43,722 nucleotides of DNA. Source: Balneolaceae bacterium (GTDB lineage Bacteria > Bacteroidota > Rhodothermia > Balneolales > Balneolaceae). The position numbers and the translations under genes were made by a program. How positions within the stretch are numbered: the stretch's first letter is position 1; every line of letters begins with the position of its first letter. Under the pieces are notes generated by a model. The model made no database searches and had not been told where the DNA came from. It saw only the letters and a program-made list of their open reading frames with translations. Below, piece by piece: positions 35,760-43,722 of the stretch. The stretch spans positions 1 to 43,722 of the forward strand of contig JAFIFB010000026.1 of the NCBI GenBank assembly GCA_020832285.1, in the 5' to 3' direction.

Positions 35760-36701
35760 GTGATACTGGGCTTTGGAGATGAACACCTTCAGCAGCTCGA
35801 TCGGGCGTTTCCATCAACAAAGATTACAGCACGGGGAAACCGTGTAAAAATTTTAGGCCCCGGTTACGAAGTTAAAGTGATCAAAGATATCATCAGGGAG
35901 ATGATTCGAATTGCGGGTAAAAAGAAGCAGATTCACTCCAGTGATGTAAGAACACTTCTGGCTCTTGAAAACAAAATGGAAGGCAGCCCCTCCGATATCA
36001 GTGAACCATTGTTTCATCAGGATACGGGAGATATTATTCTTCACACACACAACGGGGAGGCTATCTCGGCCAAAACTCCTGGGCAGCGCAACATCGTGAG
36101 GGCATCGGAAAATAACGATATACTTTTCGCTATTGGGCCTGCAGGTACCGGAAAAACGTACACTTCAGTGGCACTTGCTGTAAAAGCTCTTAAAGAGAGA
36201 AAAGTTAAAAAAATAATTCTTGCCCGACCGGCTGTCGAAGCCGGAGAAAATCTCGGTTTTTTACCCGGTGACCTCAAAGAAAAAATTGACCCATACCTCC
36301 GCCCTCTTTATGATGCCCTGGAAGAGATGATCGAGTTCGATAAACTCGAATTTCAGCTTACAAAAAATATCATCGAAATTGCACCGCTGGCTTATATGAG
36401 GGGACGTACTCTGAACAACGCATTTGTAATTTTGGATGAGGCCCAAAACGCCACTAATACACAGATGAAAATGTTTCTGACCCGTATCGGTTTCAACAGC
36501 AGGGCAATCATTACCGGGGACATCACCCAGACCGACCTTCCTCAAAAACAGCAATCTGGATTAATTTCCATTCAGAATATTCTACAGAATATCAATGGAA
36601 TTTCGTTCGTATATCTGGACCAAAGAGATGTAGTCCGGCACAAGCTTGTTCGCGACATCATCGAAGCGTATGAAAAATTTGAAAATAAAAAGAAGAAATA
36701 G
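35760..36701 (+). CDS. phoH: PhoH-family ATPase
   Basis: The 313-residue P-loop ATPase has Walker A GPAGTGKT at 126-133, Walker B VILDEAQN at 223-230, and family motifs ILARPAVEAGENLGFLPGDL and GDITQTDLPQKQQSGLIS. PhoH proteins are cytoplasmic ATPases linked to RNA metabolism; a partner nuclease gene is not adjacent. The GTG used here lies inside a frame that is open upstream to 35679 with typical N-terminal sequence (SIETSDKLSEETILIDDIDP), so the real start may be a rare ATC or ATT codon near 35688. MBL hydrolase follows within 20 bases. Confidence 0.92.
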   Translation: MILGFGDEHLQQLDRAFPSTKITARGNRVKILGPGYEVKVIKDIIREMIRIAGKKKQIHSSDVRTLLALENKMEGSPSDISEPLFHQDTGDIILHTHNGEAISAKTPGQRNIVRASENNDILFAIGPAGTGKTYTSVALAVKALKERKVKKIILARPAVEAGENLGFLPGDLKEKIDPYLRPLYDALEEMIEFDKLEFQLTKNIIEIAPLAYMRGRTLNNAFVILDEAQNATNTQMKMFLTRIGFNSRAIITGDITQTDLPQKQQSGLISIQNILQNINGISFVYLDQRDVVRHKLVRDIIEAYEKFENKKKK

Positions 36702-36718
36702 ACGCCTGCTGAACTGAA

Positions 36719-37513
36719 ATGGAAAAAAAAGCTGAGGTTTTCCCACTCTATGAAGGAACCTTTTCGGTAGGAACCGACAAAAAATTCAAGCGTATCGGAA
36801 AGGAAGATTCTCCTGAAAAAGGTGCTCTGAAACTCTCCATCCACCCTTTTTTGATTCGAGAAGAAAGCCGAAATATTTTGTTTGATGCAGGAATTGGCGA
36901 ACTTTTCGGCAGTGATACGTCGATTAAAACCCTATTAGATAATTTGGCTGAACATTCCGTTTCAGACTATGAGATTTCCGATATATTTGTAAGTCATCTT
37001 CACTTCGACCACTTTGCAGGTCTCGCCCATCGCGACAATGGTTACTGGGAACTCACATTTCCCGATGCGACTGTTTGGGTATCCGAAGGAGGCTGGAAAA
37101 AATTATACAGCTCAATAGAAAAAGAAGATGAGGATACGCAGGATTTTTTCAATTTTGTAGACTCTAAAGCTACCATCGAATTTTTGGGAGAGAAATCGTC
37201 ACCCATTGAGCACGTTCGTTCTAAAACCATCGGTGGCCATACTGAATTTCACCAGGCCCTTTTCTATGAAAACGGAGAACAGAAGTTCATTATGGCCGGT
37301 GATGTGATCGGCCGCCGTATCTCTATTAACCGAAGTTTTGCCGCTAAATTCGACTTTGACCCCAAACAAAGTATGAATGCACGTGAAGAGCTTAAAGAGC
37401 TGGCCTGCAAAAAAAAGTACACACTTCTGGCTTATCATGAAACTGACTATCCAATGTTTAAACTCATGGATCTTAATCCGAAAAAGGGATACACTGTAAA
37501 GACCCTTTCATGA
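36719..37513 (+). CDS. MBL-fold metallo-hydrolase
   Basis: The 264-residue metallo-beta-lactamase-fold enzyme has the dinuclear metal motif H93-L-H95-F-D97-H98, then H174 in GGHTEFH, D195 in MAGDVIG and H240 in LLAYHETDYP. The layout fits the AHL lactonase/AttM-like and general MBL hydrolases with a cytoplasmic location (no signal peptide). The substrate cannot be told. It lies between phoH (17-base gap) and the phosphorylase gene, with which it overlaps by 4 bases. Confidence 0.88.
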   Translation: MEKKAEVFPLYEGTFSVGTDKKFKRIGKEDSPEKGALKLSIHPFLIREESRNILFDAGIGELFGSDTSIKTLLDNLAEHSVSDYEISDIFVSHLHFDHFAGLAHRDNGYWELTFPDATVWVSEGGWKKLYSSIEKEDEDTQDFFNFVDSKATIEFLGEKSSPIEHVRSKTIGGHTEFHQALFYENGEQKFIMAGDVIGRRISINRSFAAKFDFDPKQSMNAREELKELACKKKYTLLAYHETDYPMFKLMDLNPKKGYTVKTLS

Positions 37514-38307
37514 ATCAACTGCCCGGATATATTTCACAAATAAAAGAATATTTAATCGGGCAGGGTTTTCCTGAGCAGGTGGAAGCCATTGTTATTTTGG
37601 GATCTGGTTTGGGTGAATTCTCTAAGCTTATCGAACAACCACTGATGGTTCCTTACCACGAAATTCCCTTTTTCTCTGAAACTTCTGTACAGGGGCATTC
37701 GGGTGAATTGTTCTGCGGAACTGTTGCAAACAGAACGATTATCGCCTTTTCGGGCCGTTTTCACCATTATGAAGGCTACGAATTTTCCAAAACAGCACTA
37801 CCCGTATATGCAGCCCAAGCATTTAATGCAAACAAACTCATTATATCAAATGCTGCCGGAGCTATAAATACACGGTTCAATGTAGGTGATTTGATGGTTA
37901 TTGACGATGTAATCCGTCTCTTCCACAATGTTTCAACTGGCCTTGCCGATCTCCCATTTCCTTATTTCCATACCGAAACGGCCGAAAAAGTTCGAAAAAT
38001 AGCTGCAAGTATCGGGCTCGATATACAACGCGGTACCTATCTCTATGCAAAAGGCCCCAATTACGAAACCAAAGCTGAAATTCGTGCTTTCCGGGTATTG
38101 GGAGCAGATGTGGTAGGTATGAGCACTGCCCCCGAACTGATTGAAGCATCCAGGCTGCAAATTCCTGCTGCGGCAATTTCAATGGTTACTAACATGGCCG
38201 CAGGTATTTCAAAAGGCAAACTGGATCACTCTGAAGTGAAAGAAACCGCCGAATCTCGCAAGGAAGATTTTGCAAGGCTGGTTACCGAAATCATTCGAAA
38301 ATTATAA
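37510..38307 (+). CDS. punA: Purine nucleoside phosphorylase (class II, trimeric type)
   Basis: The 265-residue enzyme shows GSGLGEF at 31-37 (phosphate loop), H63 in QGHSGE, R83/H85 in GRFHHYEGY, the purine-site E189 in NYETKAEIR, M204 in GADVVGMSTAPE and N228 in TNMAAG, which selects 6-oxopurines. It phosphorolyses inosine and guanosine for purine salvage. The ATGA overlap with the MBL gene implies coupling. Stop at 38307; the gap to the convergent DUF3307 gene (35 bases) has no clear terminator. Confidence 0.93.
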   Translation: MNQLPGYISQIKEYLIGQGFPEQVEAIVILGSGLGEFSKLIEQPLMVPYHEIPFFSETSVQGHSGELFCGTVANRTIIAFSGRFHHYEGYEFSKTALPVYAAQAFNANKLIISNAAGAINTRFNVGDLMVIDDVIRLFHNVSTGLADLPFPYFHTETAEKVRKIAASIGLDIQRGTYLYAKGPNYETKAEIRAFRVLGADVVGMSTAPELIEASRLQIPAAAISMVTNMAAGISKGKLDHSEVKETAESRKEDFARLVTEIIRKL

Positions 38308-38342
38308 GTTTACTCTTTTTTAAAATCAATTCCAGCTGTCTG

Positions 38343-39041
38343 TCACATCAAAAAACGGACCGTAAGAACACCGGTTACAATCGCTATTAAAAAGCTCAAA
38401 AGGGTTCCTATTAAAATATATTCTGTTAGCTTTCGATCTTTGGCACGGGTCAGATCACCAAACCGGAAAACAGATTTAGCTGCAAGCAAAAATCCCACAG
38501 CTTGTGGATTCCCCGAAATAATAGAAAGATAGACGAAGAGCCTTTCCAGTATACCGATATACTTGCCGGCTCCTTCCAGTGAACCGGAATTATCCGTTTC
38601 AATTTGTTCACTCCACCTTTGCATCAGCATTTGCATTACTATTGAGGTGGGATGTGTTAAAATCAGAATACCGGTTAGTAGTATCCAAAATTCTTCACTA
38701 AGCTCAGGAGTTGCAAATCCATTCCAAAAAATAACCCAAACAGCAATCAAAACACCAAAATGCGCAGCTTGATCAATCCAAAACCACACCTGACGTGTTA
38801 TTTCTGTTTGAAATGTAAGCTTTATTCCGTCAATCAGAAAGTGTGTTGCTGCAATCAGTAAGGCAACCGGCCAATACGATATATCCCATAGCAAGATCAG
38901 TATCAGTACAAAATGAGTCAAAACATGAAAAAACAAATAGCGTGATTTCCAGGTTTTTTTCTCCTTGTCATCAATTGATTTACGCGTTTGCAGAAAAAAA
39001 TCACCAATGAGATGCGCAATAATCAACTTCAGAAGAATCAT
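38343..39041 (-). CDS. DUF3307 integral membrane protein
   Basis: The 232-residue protein has about six membrane helices and the DUF3307 start LLKLIIAHLIGDFFLQTRKS, followed by LFFHVLTHFVLILILLWD and ATHFLIDGIKLTFQ. The function of the family is unknown. It starts 2 bases after the SatD-family stop and is surely in the same operon, a pair seen repeatedly in Bacteroidota. Confidence 0.85.
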   Translation of the reverse strand: MILLKLIIAHLIGDFFLQTRKSIDDKEKKTWKSRYLFFHVLTHFVLILILLWDISYWPVALLIAATHFLIDGIKLTFQTEITRQVWFWIDQAAHFGVLIAVWVIFWNGFATPELSEEFWILLTGILILTHPTSIVMQMLMQRWSEQIETDNSGSLEGAGKYIGILERLFVYLSIISGNPQAVGFLLAAKSVFRFGDLTRAKDRKLTEYILIGTLLSFLIAIVTGVLTVRFLM

Positions 39042-39043
39042 GT

Positions 39044-39679
39044 TCAGTAGGTTATGATTGGGTTGATTTGTGATTGTATTCTATCCCTGTAGTATTGTTC
39101 TAATTCTATAATTTCGTAAATATGGCCTCTTTTTATCCGGTCGTTTACTGAAGATTGAGCGATGCCTAATTTTTTGGCAATCTCAACCTGTGTTATTCCT
39201 GATTCCTTAAATAATATCTCGGCAACTTCAGCGGAATTTGCAGTCCAGGAATTCATTATGATGAGGGCGAGTTTAAACATCATGTTGAGTTCATTATCCA
39301 GATTTTGCCAGGGAGATTTGATACCGAGATGAATTTTGTTTTCTTTTAGCTGATCTAACAATTGCCCGGAGTAAACAAATGCTTCTCCGGCGGATTCGCT
39401 TACAAAACTGGACCTGAAATCTATTTTTCCTATTCCCATGGCAATTCGAACATCCAGTTCTTTAAAGTTTAATTTTTTTACAATCGCTTTTATCAAAATG
39501 GAAATGCGCAGTAATTTTTCGGGTGCTGAGTATAACTGAAAACTGTCTCCTCTGTATATTTCCCAATCGGCTGGTTGCTCTCCAACTTTTTGAAACAGCT
39601 CTTTTAATGGATTAAGCCATATCTCGGGCTTTTCCACTGCCTGTGAACGTACGATATCTCCTGTAATGGTTCCTTCCAT
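39044..39679 (-). CDS. SatD-family protein with C-terminal helix-turn-helix
   Basis: The 211-residue protein has the SatD-like start GTITGDIVRSQAV and GDSFQLYSAPEKLLRISILI, then a C-terminal HTH (ITQVEIAKKLGIAQSSVNDR). The name is from the SatD family; the molecular role is not established. Three phased dyads directly upstream (39687-39764) strongly suggest it represses its own operon with DUF3307. Confidence 0.8.
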   Translation of the reverse strand: MEGTITGDIVRSQAVEKPEIWLNPLKELFQKVGEQPADWEIYRGDSFQLYSAPEKLLRISILIKAIVKKLNFKELDVRIAMGIGKIDFRSSFVSESAGEAFVYSGQLLDQLKENKIHLGIKSPWQNLDNELNMMFKLALIIMNSWTANSAEVAEILFKESGITQVEIAKKLGIAQSSVNDRIKRGHIYEIIELEQYYRDRIQSQINPIITY

Positions 39680-39686
39680 ATTTTAA

Positions 39687-39764
39687 TATCGGCATTTTTG
39701 TCGATATTTTCAAATTATCGTCTATTTTGTCGATAATATATATTTATCGGTATTTTTATCGATA
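39687..39764. promoter_or_regulatory. Three phased operator-like dyads upstream of the SatD-family gene
   Basis: TATCGGCATTTTTGTCGATA (39687-39706), TATCGTCTATTTTGTCGATA (39716-39735) and TATCGGTATTTTTATCGATA (39745-39764) are 20-bp dyads with arms TATCG/CGATA. Starts are exactly 29 bases apart. They occupy the whole gap between the photolyase stop and the SatD-family start, so they probably overlap the promoter of the SatD/DUF3307 operon. Confidence 0.8.
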
Positions 39765-39766
39765 TT

Positions 39767-41272
39767 CTAAAGAAGAGATTTTTGCCGTAGAAATTGATTA
39801 AGATATTGTTTTAGTTTAACTTTTTTCTTTGTGTTGTGGCTTGTCATGTATCGTATTTTCCCAAAGATGGGGCGTTCTTGCCATGCCCGGTCAAATCTTC
39901 CGAAGCACCAGAAAATACCGGAATAGCTGTTTGGATCTCTCCCGTCAATGGCCCAGGTATTATTGAGATTGATAAGATATTTGAGGGCTGTATTTGGGTC
40001 TGGAGTCCACTCAATAACTTTTTTTCCCCATAACATTCTAAGATAATTGTGGATGATTCCCTCTCTCCTGAGTTGTGTCTGTGCTGCATTCCAGACTTCA
40101 TCATGGGTTTGAGATTGTTCAAGCTGCTCATAACTGTACTCCCATTCTCTGGTGTCTTTTTGATGTTCTTTCAGGGTTTTAAGGGCCCAGTCGGGTAAAC
40201 TTTCGAATTGATCATAGTCTTCTCTGTGATGTGCAAAATGAAAACCGACTTCCCGCCAGGTAATAAGTTCGTCTAAAAAGCTGTCGATGTTTGGGTCCCC
40301 ATTAAAAAATCCACCTGTTGATCCGTTGTTGTAGGTAATCTTGTCCAGGTCCCATTTTCCGGGCTGATGCTGAAAAACAGCTTTTACAACTTCGTAAGCA
40401 GAGATTTTTCCAAAATGTAGCCAGGGGCTCAGATTGCTGGTTTTCTTTTCATCAGGATCGTTTCGTTTTTCATCATATTCTAAAAGTCCGTTTTTGATGA
40501 ACTGCCCAAGCATGCCCAGCGCTGCCTGCCTGCTGCCATGCCACTCAACAGGTTTTACATTATGATTGATGTTTAGTTCTTCAATAAACTCCGGAATTGA
40601 ATTAAACACTTTTTTTGAATCGGGCAAACCCTCAAAAAATGAGGACGGAAGCTCAGAACGTTTTCTTTTATTTAACAGAGAAAGCGGATTTTTCTGCGGA
40701 GGATTGGTATAAGCCTCTACAAAATGTTTCTGCATTATCTTCCGGAAAAAATAGGCGCTGTAGGGATCTTTTTCCGTAAGACCAAGAGGAATCAGGCCGT
40801 TGCTGTCAACTGAAATGTAGGGAATTTTGAACTGGCCCGGGTAGTTTTCATTCCGCTCTTTCATAATGAAAACAGGATATTCATCGGTAATGAGTACTGA
40901 AGCATCCCGGGCAAGTCTTCTGAGGAGCTGATCATATTGTCCCGGTTTTTTCTCAACAAATGAGAGGTAATTAAGATCTTGCTGTTCGGCGTAATCGAGG
41001 TGCTCTTTCATCCCCTGCATCATAAACATGTGCGAACGGGCGGTTGCCCAGGGATAATCACAGGAAAACGCCTCAAAAATAAGGAGTGGTTTGTTCAGTT
41101 TGTTTGCCCATCCCACCGCATACTCCAGTGCAAAATTGTACTGAAACCTGCGGTTGATCTGCATCCAGTACAGTACATAATCCCCTTCGGGATTAGGATC
41201 ACTTGAATTTCGTTTAAAAACACGCTTGCTGTTAAAATTTTTCATCTCTCTCTTAACAGCAAAGCCTGGCAA
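39767..41272 (-). CDS. Class II CPD DNA photolyase
   Basis: The 501-residue flavoprotein has an N-terminal photolyase domain (YVLYWMQINRRFQYNFALEY) and a C-terminal FAD-binding domain with ITWREVGFHFAHHREDYDQF, WNAAQTQLRREGIIHNYLRM and WAIDGRDPNSYSGIFWCFGR, the pattern of class II (eukaryote/archaea-like) cyclobutane pyrimidine dimer photolyases rather than E. coli PhrB. It uses blue light and reduced FAD to split UV dimers. ATG 41245 (MKNFNSKRV) is a possible alternative start. Transcription probably enters from upstream of typA or its own promoter. Confidence 0.9.
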   Translation of the reverse strand: MPGFAVKREMKNFNSKRVFKRNSSDPNPEGDYVLYWMQINRRFQYNFALEYAVGWANKLNKPLLIFEAFSCDYPWATARSHMFMMQGMKEHLDYAEQQDLNYLSFVEKKPGQYDQLLRRLARDASVLITDEYPVFIMKERNENYPGQFKIPYISVDSNGLIPLGLTEKDPYSAYFFRKIMQKHFVEAYTNPPQKNPLSLLNKRKRSELPSSFFEGLPDSKKVFNSIPEFIEELNINHNVKPVEWHGSRQAALGMLGQFIKNGLLEYDEKRNDPDEKKTSNLSPWLHFGKISAYEVVKAVFQHQPGKWDLDKITYNNGSTGGFFNGDPNIDSFLDELITWREVGFHFAHHREDYDQFESLPDWALKTLKEHQKDTREWEYSYEQLEQSQTHDEVWNAAQTQLRREGIIHNYLRMLWGKKVIEWTPDPNTALKYLINLNNTWAIDGRDPNSYSGIFWCFGRFDRAWQERPIFGKIRYMTSHNTKKKVKLKQYLNQFLRQKSLL

Positions 41273-41297
41273 TCAATTCCTGTGATACCCTGAAATT

Positions 41298-43118
41298 CTA
41301 AACCATTTCCTTTTTCTTCTCAGCCCGTTTCCGGTCGTTATGATCCAGATAGAGTTTACGGATCCGCAAGCTTTTTGGAGTAACTTCAAGCAGTTCGTCC
41401 CGGTCGATAAATTCGATACTTTGTTCCAGGCTCATTTTTTTAGCCTGTGAAATTCTAACAGCATCGGCCGATTGAGTGGCTCGATGGTTGGTCAGATTTT
41501 TCTTTTTCACCACATTTACAACAAGGTCATCAGAACGATTATTGATTCCAACCACCTGCCCTGAATAAACAGGATCACCTGGCTCAACAATGAACTGACC
41601 ACGATCCTGAAGCCCTTCGAGAGCATAGGAAGTAACATCTCCCTGCTCAAGTGAAATCAGGGCTCCCCGGGTTCGGCCGGGAATCTCTCCTGCAAATGGC
41701 TCATACGCAAAAAACTGCTGATGCATAATTCCGGTACCACGTGTTTCGGTAAGCATTTCCCCCCTGAACCCGATTAAACCGCGCGAGGGTACTTTAAATT
41801 CAATTCGGTTGTTCTCTCCTTCCTGAACCATAGAGGTCATAATCCCGCGGCGTTTTTGCAGGTTATCGATCACCTTGTTGCTGTAATCAGTATGCACATC
41901 AATCACTACCTCTTCAAAAGGCTCGTGCAGATCTCCATCAATTTCCCGAAAGAGAACCTCCGGGCGTGAAACCGCAAACTCATATCCTTCCCGGCGCATT
42001 GTTTCAGTTAAAATAGCAAGCTGCAATTCTCCCCGGCCCGAAACACGAAATACATCGGGGTTTTCGGTCTGCTCAACGTGGATGGAAACATTGGTGCGAA
42101 TCTCTTTATTAAGCCGGTCTTTAATCATATTTGATGTCACATACTCACCCTCACGGCCAGCAAATGGTGAATTGTTTACGCGAAAATACATCGCCATTGT
42201 TGGCTGATCGATGTCGTAGTAGTCGATTGAAACAGGATCGGAACTATCGGTAAGTGTATCGCCAATCTCTACGGCATCGTAACCGGCAATAGCAAAAATA
42301 TCTCCTGCATGGACTTCGTCCACAGGCTCACGATTCAATCCGTTAAATGTAAAAAGTTTGGTGGCTTTTGCTTTGACCTTTTGGTTGCCTTTACGGTTCA
42401 AAAGCAAAATTTCCTGGTTGGTTTTAATCACCCCTTGTTCCACACGCCCGATGGCAATCCGCCCCACATAATCATTCCAGTCCACACTGCTCACCAGCAT
42501 TTTAAAAGGAGCTTCAGAAACCTGCTCCGGTGCTGGTATATGTTCTACAATTTTATTAAAAAGCGGCACAAGGTCTTTGCCTTCATCTTCCAGCTCTTCT
42601 TTCGCGATCCCGTCAATTCCGATAGCATACAGTACTGGAAAATCAAGCTGATCATCGTCTGCATCGAGCGAGACGAACAGGTCGAAAATCTCGTTCAGAA
42701 CAGCATCGGGGCGGGCATCTTTTCGGTCAATTTTATTGATAAGTACAATGGGACGGTAGCCAAGATCGAGGGATTTCCGGAGTACAAATTTGGTTTGCGG
42801 CAACGGTCCTTCGGCAGCATCTACCAGTAAAATTACACCATTTACCATTTTCAATATCCGCTCCACTTCACCGCCAAAATCGGCATGACCGGGGGTATCC
42901 ACTATATTGATTTTTGTTCCATGCCAGAGAACTGCTGTATTTTTTGAACTGATTGTGATTCCCTTCTCTTTTTCCAGATCTCCTGAATCCATCACACGCT
43001 CAACTAACTGCTGATTCTCTCTGAATGTTCCGCTCTGCCTAAGCATTTGATCTACAAGCGTGGTTTTGCCGTGATCTACGTGAGCAATGATGGCTATATT
43101 TCTGATTTGTTGTATCAT
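41298..43118 (-). CDS. typA: Translational GTPase TypA/BipA
   Basis: The 606-residue translational GTPase carries G1 AHVDHGKTT (12-20), G3 D74-TPGH78, G4 N128-K-I-D131, and the EF-G-like C-terminal domains ending in the TypA-specific tail (SLRIRKLYLDHNDRKRAEKK). It acts on ribosomes under stress and in 50S assembly. Length and motif set are normal. Located 25 bases upstream of the photolyase gene on the same strand; the two may be co-transcribed. Confidence 0.97.
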   Translation of the reverse strand: MIQQIRNIAIIAHVDHGKTTLVDQMLRQSGTFRENQQLVERVMDSGDLEKEKGITISSKNTAVLWHGTKINIVDTPGHADFGGEVERILKMVNGVILLVDAAEGPLPQTKFVLRKSLDLGYRPIVLINKIDRKDARPDAVLNEIFDLFVSLDADDDQLDFPVLYAIGIDGIAKEELEDEGKDLVPLFNKIVEHIPAPEQVSEAPFKMLVSSVDWNDYVGRIAIGRVEQGVIKTNQEILLLNRKGNQKVKAKATKLFTFNGLNREPVDEVHAGDIFAIAGYDAVEIGDTLTDSSDPVSIDYYDIDQPTMAMYFRVNNSPFAGREGEYVTSNMIKDRLNKEIRTNVSIHVEQTENPDVFRVSGRGELQLAILTETMRREGYEFAVSRPEVLFREIDGDLHEPFEEVVIDVHTDYSNKVIDNLQKRRGIMTSMVQEGENNRIEFKVPSRGLIGFRGEMLTETRGTGIMHQQFFAYEPFAGEIPGRTRGALISLEQGDVTSYALEGLQDRGQFIVEPGDPVYSGQVVGINNRSDDLVVNVVKKKNLTNHRATQSADAVRISQAKKMSLEQSIEFIDRDELLEVTPKSLRIRKLYLDHNDRKRAEKKKEMV

Positions 43119-43297
43119 AAAAATAAATAGCGTTTATCCGCTTCCGGACAAACTTTCTTTAAAAATTAAAATTCTAAAAAATGGACAGCCTTAAATATAC
43201 GATTTTTTTCACTGAGTTATGAGTACATTTTTTCTAATTTTAAGTTTGTTCAAAACAGAAGATTTCAAAGTTTATTCAATAAATTTCAGTTTTCTAC

Positions 43298-43328
43298 TTG
43301 ACTTAAAACTCCGACTCCCCTTATCTTG
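43298..43328 (+). promoter_or_regulatory. Promoter for the tRNA-Asn locus
   Basis: TTGACT at 43298-43303 and TATCTTG at 43322-43328 with an 18-base spacer fit a strong sigma-70-like/Bacteroidota stable-RNA promoter, about 93 bases before the first tRNA copy. Confidence 0.6.
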
Positions 43329-43373
43329 GGTACTTCTGATGAAAATCAGACTGAGTCACATTTCTCAGTGACA

Positions 43374-43603
43374 CAGCTTACTAAAAGAAACTTATTGATT
43401 CATACAATTTACTGATTTATTCCTCGGTAGCTCAGTGGCAGAGCAATCGGCTGTTATCCCGACAGCGGTCGGGACGCTGGTTCCTGTTCAGCTTACTAGA
43501 AATAACTTATTGATTCATACAATTTACTGATTTATTCCTCGGTAGCTCAGTGGCAGAGCAATCGGCTGTTAACCGATCGGTCGCTGGTTCGAATCCAGCC
43601 CGG
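43374..43603 (+). repeat. 115-bp tandem duplication around tRNA-Asn
   Basis: Units 43374-43488 and 43489-43603 start with CAGCTTACTA(A/G)A(A) and share the same 5' flank CTTATTGATTCATACAATTT and the first 36 bases of the tRNA. They differ in the second half of the tRNA, where the first unit carries a palindrome. Confidence 0.85.
43421..43490 (+). pseudogene. Disrupted tRNA-Asn copy
   Basis: It matches the intact tRNA-Asn from TCCTCGG through GGCTGTTA. Then ACCGATCGGT is replaced by the hairpin TCCCGACAGCGGTCGGGA. Its anticodon stem no longer pairs, the T-loop reads TTCCTGT, and the 3' acceptor strand is absent. It cannot fold as a tRNA. Confidence 0.75.
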
Positions 43604-43607
43604 GGAG
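43536..43607 (+). tRNA. tRNA-Asn (GTT)
   Basis: A complete 72-nt cloverleaf: acceptor TCCTCGG/CCGGGGA, D-arm GCTC/GAGC, anticodon stem ATCGG/CCGAT with loop CTGTTAA (anticodon GTT), and T-arm GCTGG-TTCGAAT-CCAGC. Discriminator G; CA follows in the DNA, without a full CCA. Transcribed from the promoter at 43298. Confidence 0.95.
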
Positions 43608-43613
43608 CATTCT

Positions 43614-43650
43614 AAAAGCCTCGAAATCAAGCGTTTCGGGGCTTTTTTTA
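43614..43650 (+). terminator. Rho-independent terminator of the tRNA-Asn transcript
   Basis: AAAAGCCTCGAAA pairs with TTTCGGGGCTTTT (one G-U) around a short loop, followed by a run of seven T. It sits 7 bases after the tRNA end. Confidence 0.85.
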
Positions 43651-43722
43651 TATAAAGCCATTTTTATAACTTTACAGATTATCCCTACATTTGTAGTGTA
43701 TCCAGGGGACTTATAGGGGATT

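Noticed and set aside
43330-43420. Possible attenuator from two small hairpins (CTGAT-GAAA-ATCAG; ACTGAG/CTCAGT) between promoter and tRNA
   Set aside because: Stems are short, no T run or leader peptide follows, and such small stems are expected in a tRNA 5' leader.
1-43722. CRISPR array
   Set aside because: The only repeated short motifs are the MITE-like arms, the three SatD dyads and the tRNA duplication; none has the repeat-spacer pattern or a cas gene.

Overview
The window looks like a chromosomal segment of a Bacteroidota/Balneolota-type bacterium, most plausibly a Balneolaceae relative. This is inferred from a PorV-type type IX secretion protein next to a secreted protein with a C-terminal sorting domain, a FecA-like TonB receptor, many 6-bladed beta-propeller lipoproteins with a G-R-G-P-G-E-F loop, NVEALA-like leader peptides, and a TTG/TATCTTG-type promoter. 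No 16S gene is present, so the rank is tentative.

Positions 1-17 kb form an accessory region with much gene decay. It begins with the start of a probable ISL3-type transposase. Seven paralogous 6-bladed beta-propeller genes follow, all on the minus strand (240-1292, 2643-3731, 4106-5161, 8416-9522, 9656-10744, 12092-13222 and the interrupted 13469-14769). Two intact small cysteine-rich peptides (1380-1634, 5278-5556) share an almost identical leader but have unrelated six-cysteine cores, and a third decayed copy lies at about 3842-4097. The first peptide lies just downstream of an AraC-like HTH gene whose true start appears to sit in front of a G12 homopolymer. One more G, or two fewer, would put the start in frame, so the regulator looks phase-variable and is OFF in this sequence. 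The cassette (regulator tail, leader, peptide) is duplicated at 5440-5880. Interspersed are toxin-antitoxin modules and relics (PIN/small ORF at 6480-7101, ParE/RelE type at 7690-8208, VapBC relic at 11899-12091), a frameshifted glycosyltransferase remnant, a possible IS21 end, four copies of a small TA-flanked MITE-like element, a palindromic insertion that splits one propeller, and a Fic protein fused to an AbiEi-like N-terminal domain (15217-16701).

Positions 17-43.7 kb are mostly housekeeping or conserved. They hold tex; a Tat-exported TIM-barrel protein; hemG and a FecA-like TonB receptor diverging from a shared region with two TTAGA-N5-TCTAA iron-type boxes; and a tight four-gene envelope operon (PorV, an M6-like protein with a degenerated zinc motif, a 1109-residue HEFTH/TolB-propeller/barrel protein, a DUF5683-like protein). 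Next come a PASTA protein and rpe, phoH, an MBL hydrolase and purine nucleoside phosphorylase. On the minus strand are a SatD-family/DUF3307 pair with three 29-bp-phased operator-like palindromes, a class II photolyase and typA. The window ends with a tRNA-Asn preceded by a tandem, palindrome-disrupted copy of itself.

The most novel candidate system is the phase-variable AraC-like regulator, cysteine-rich leader peptide and beta-propeller lipoprotein cassette. Its function is unknown and nothing in the sequence proves it.
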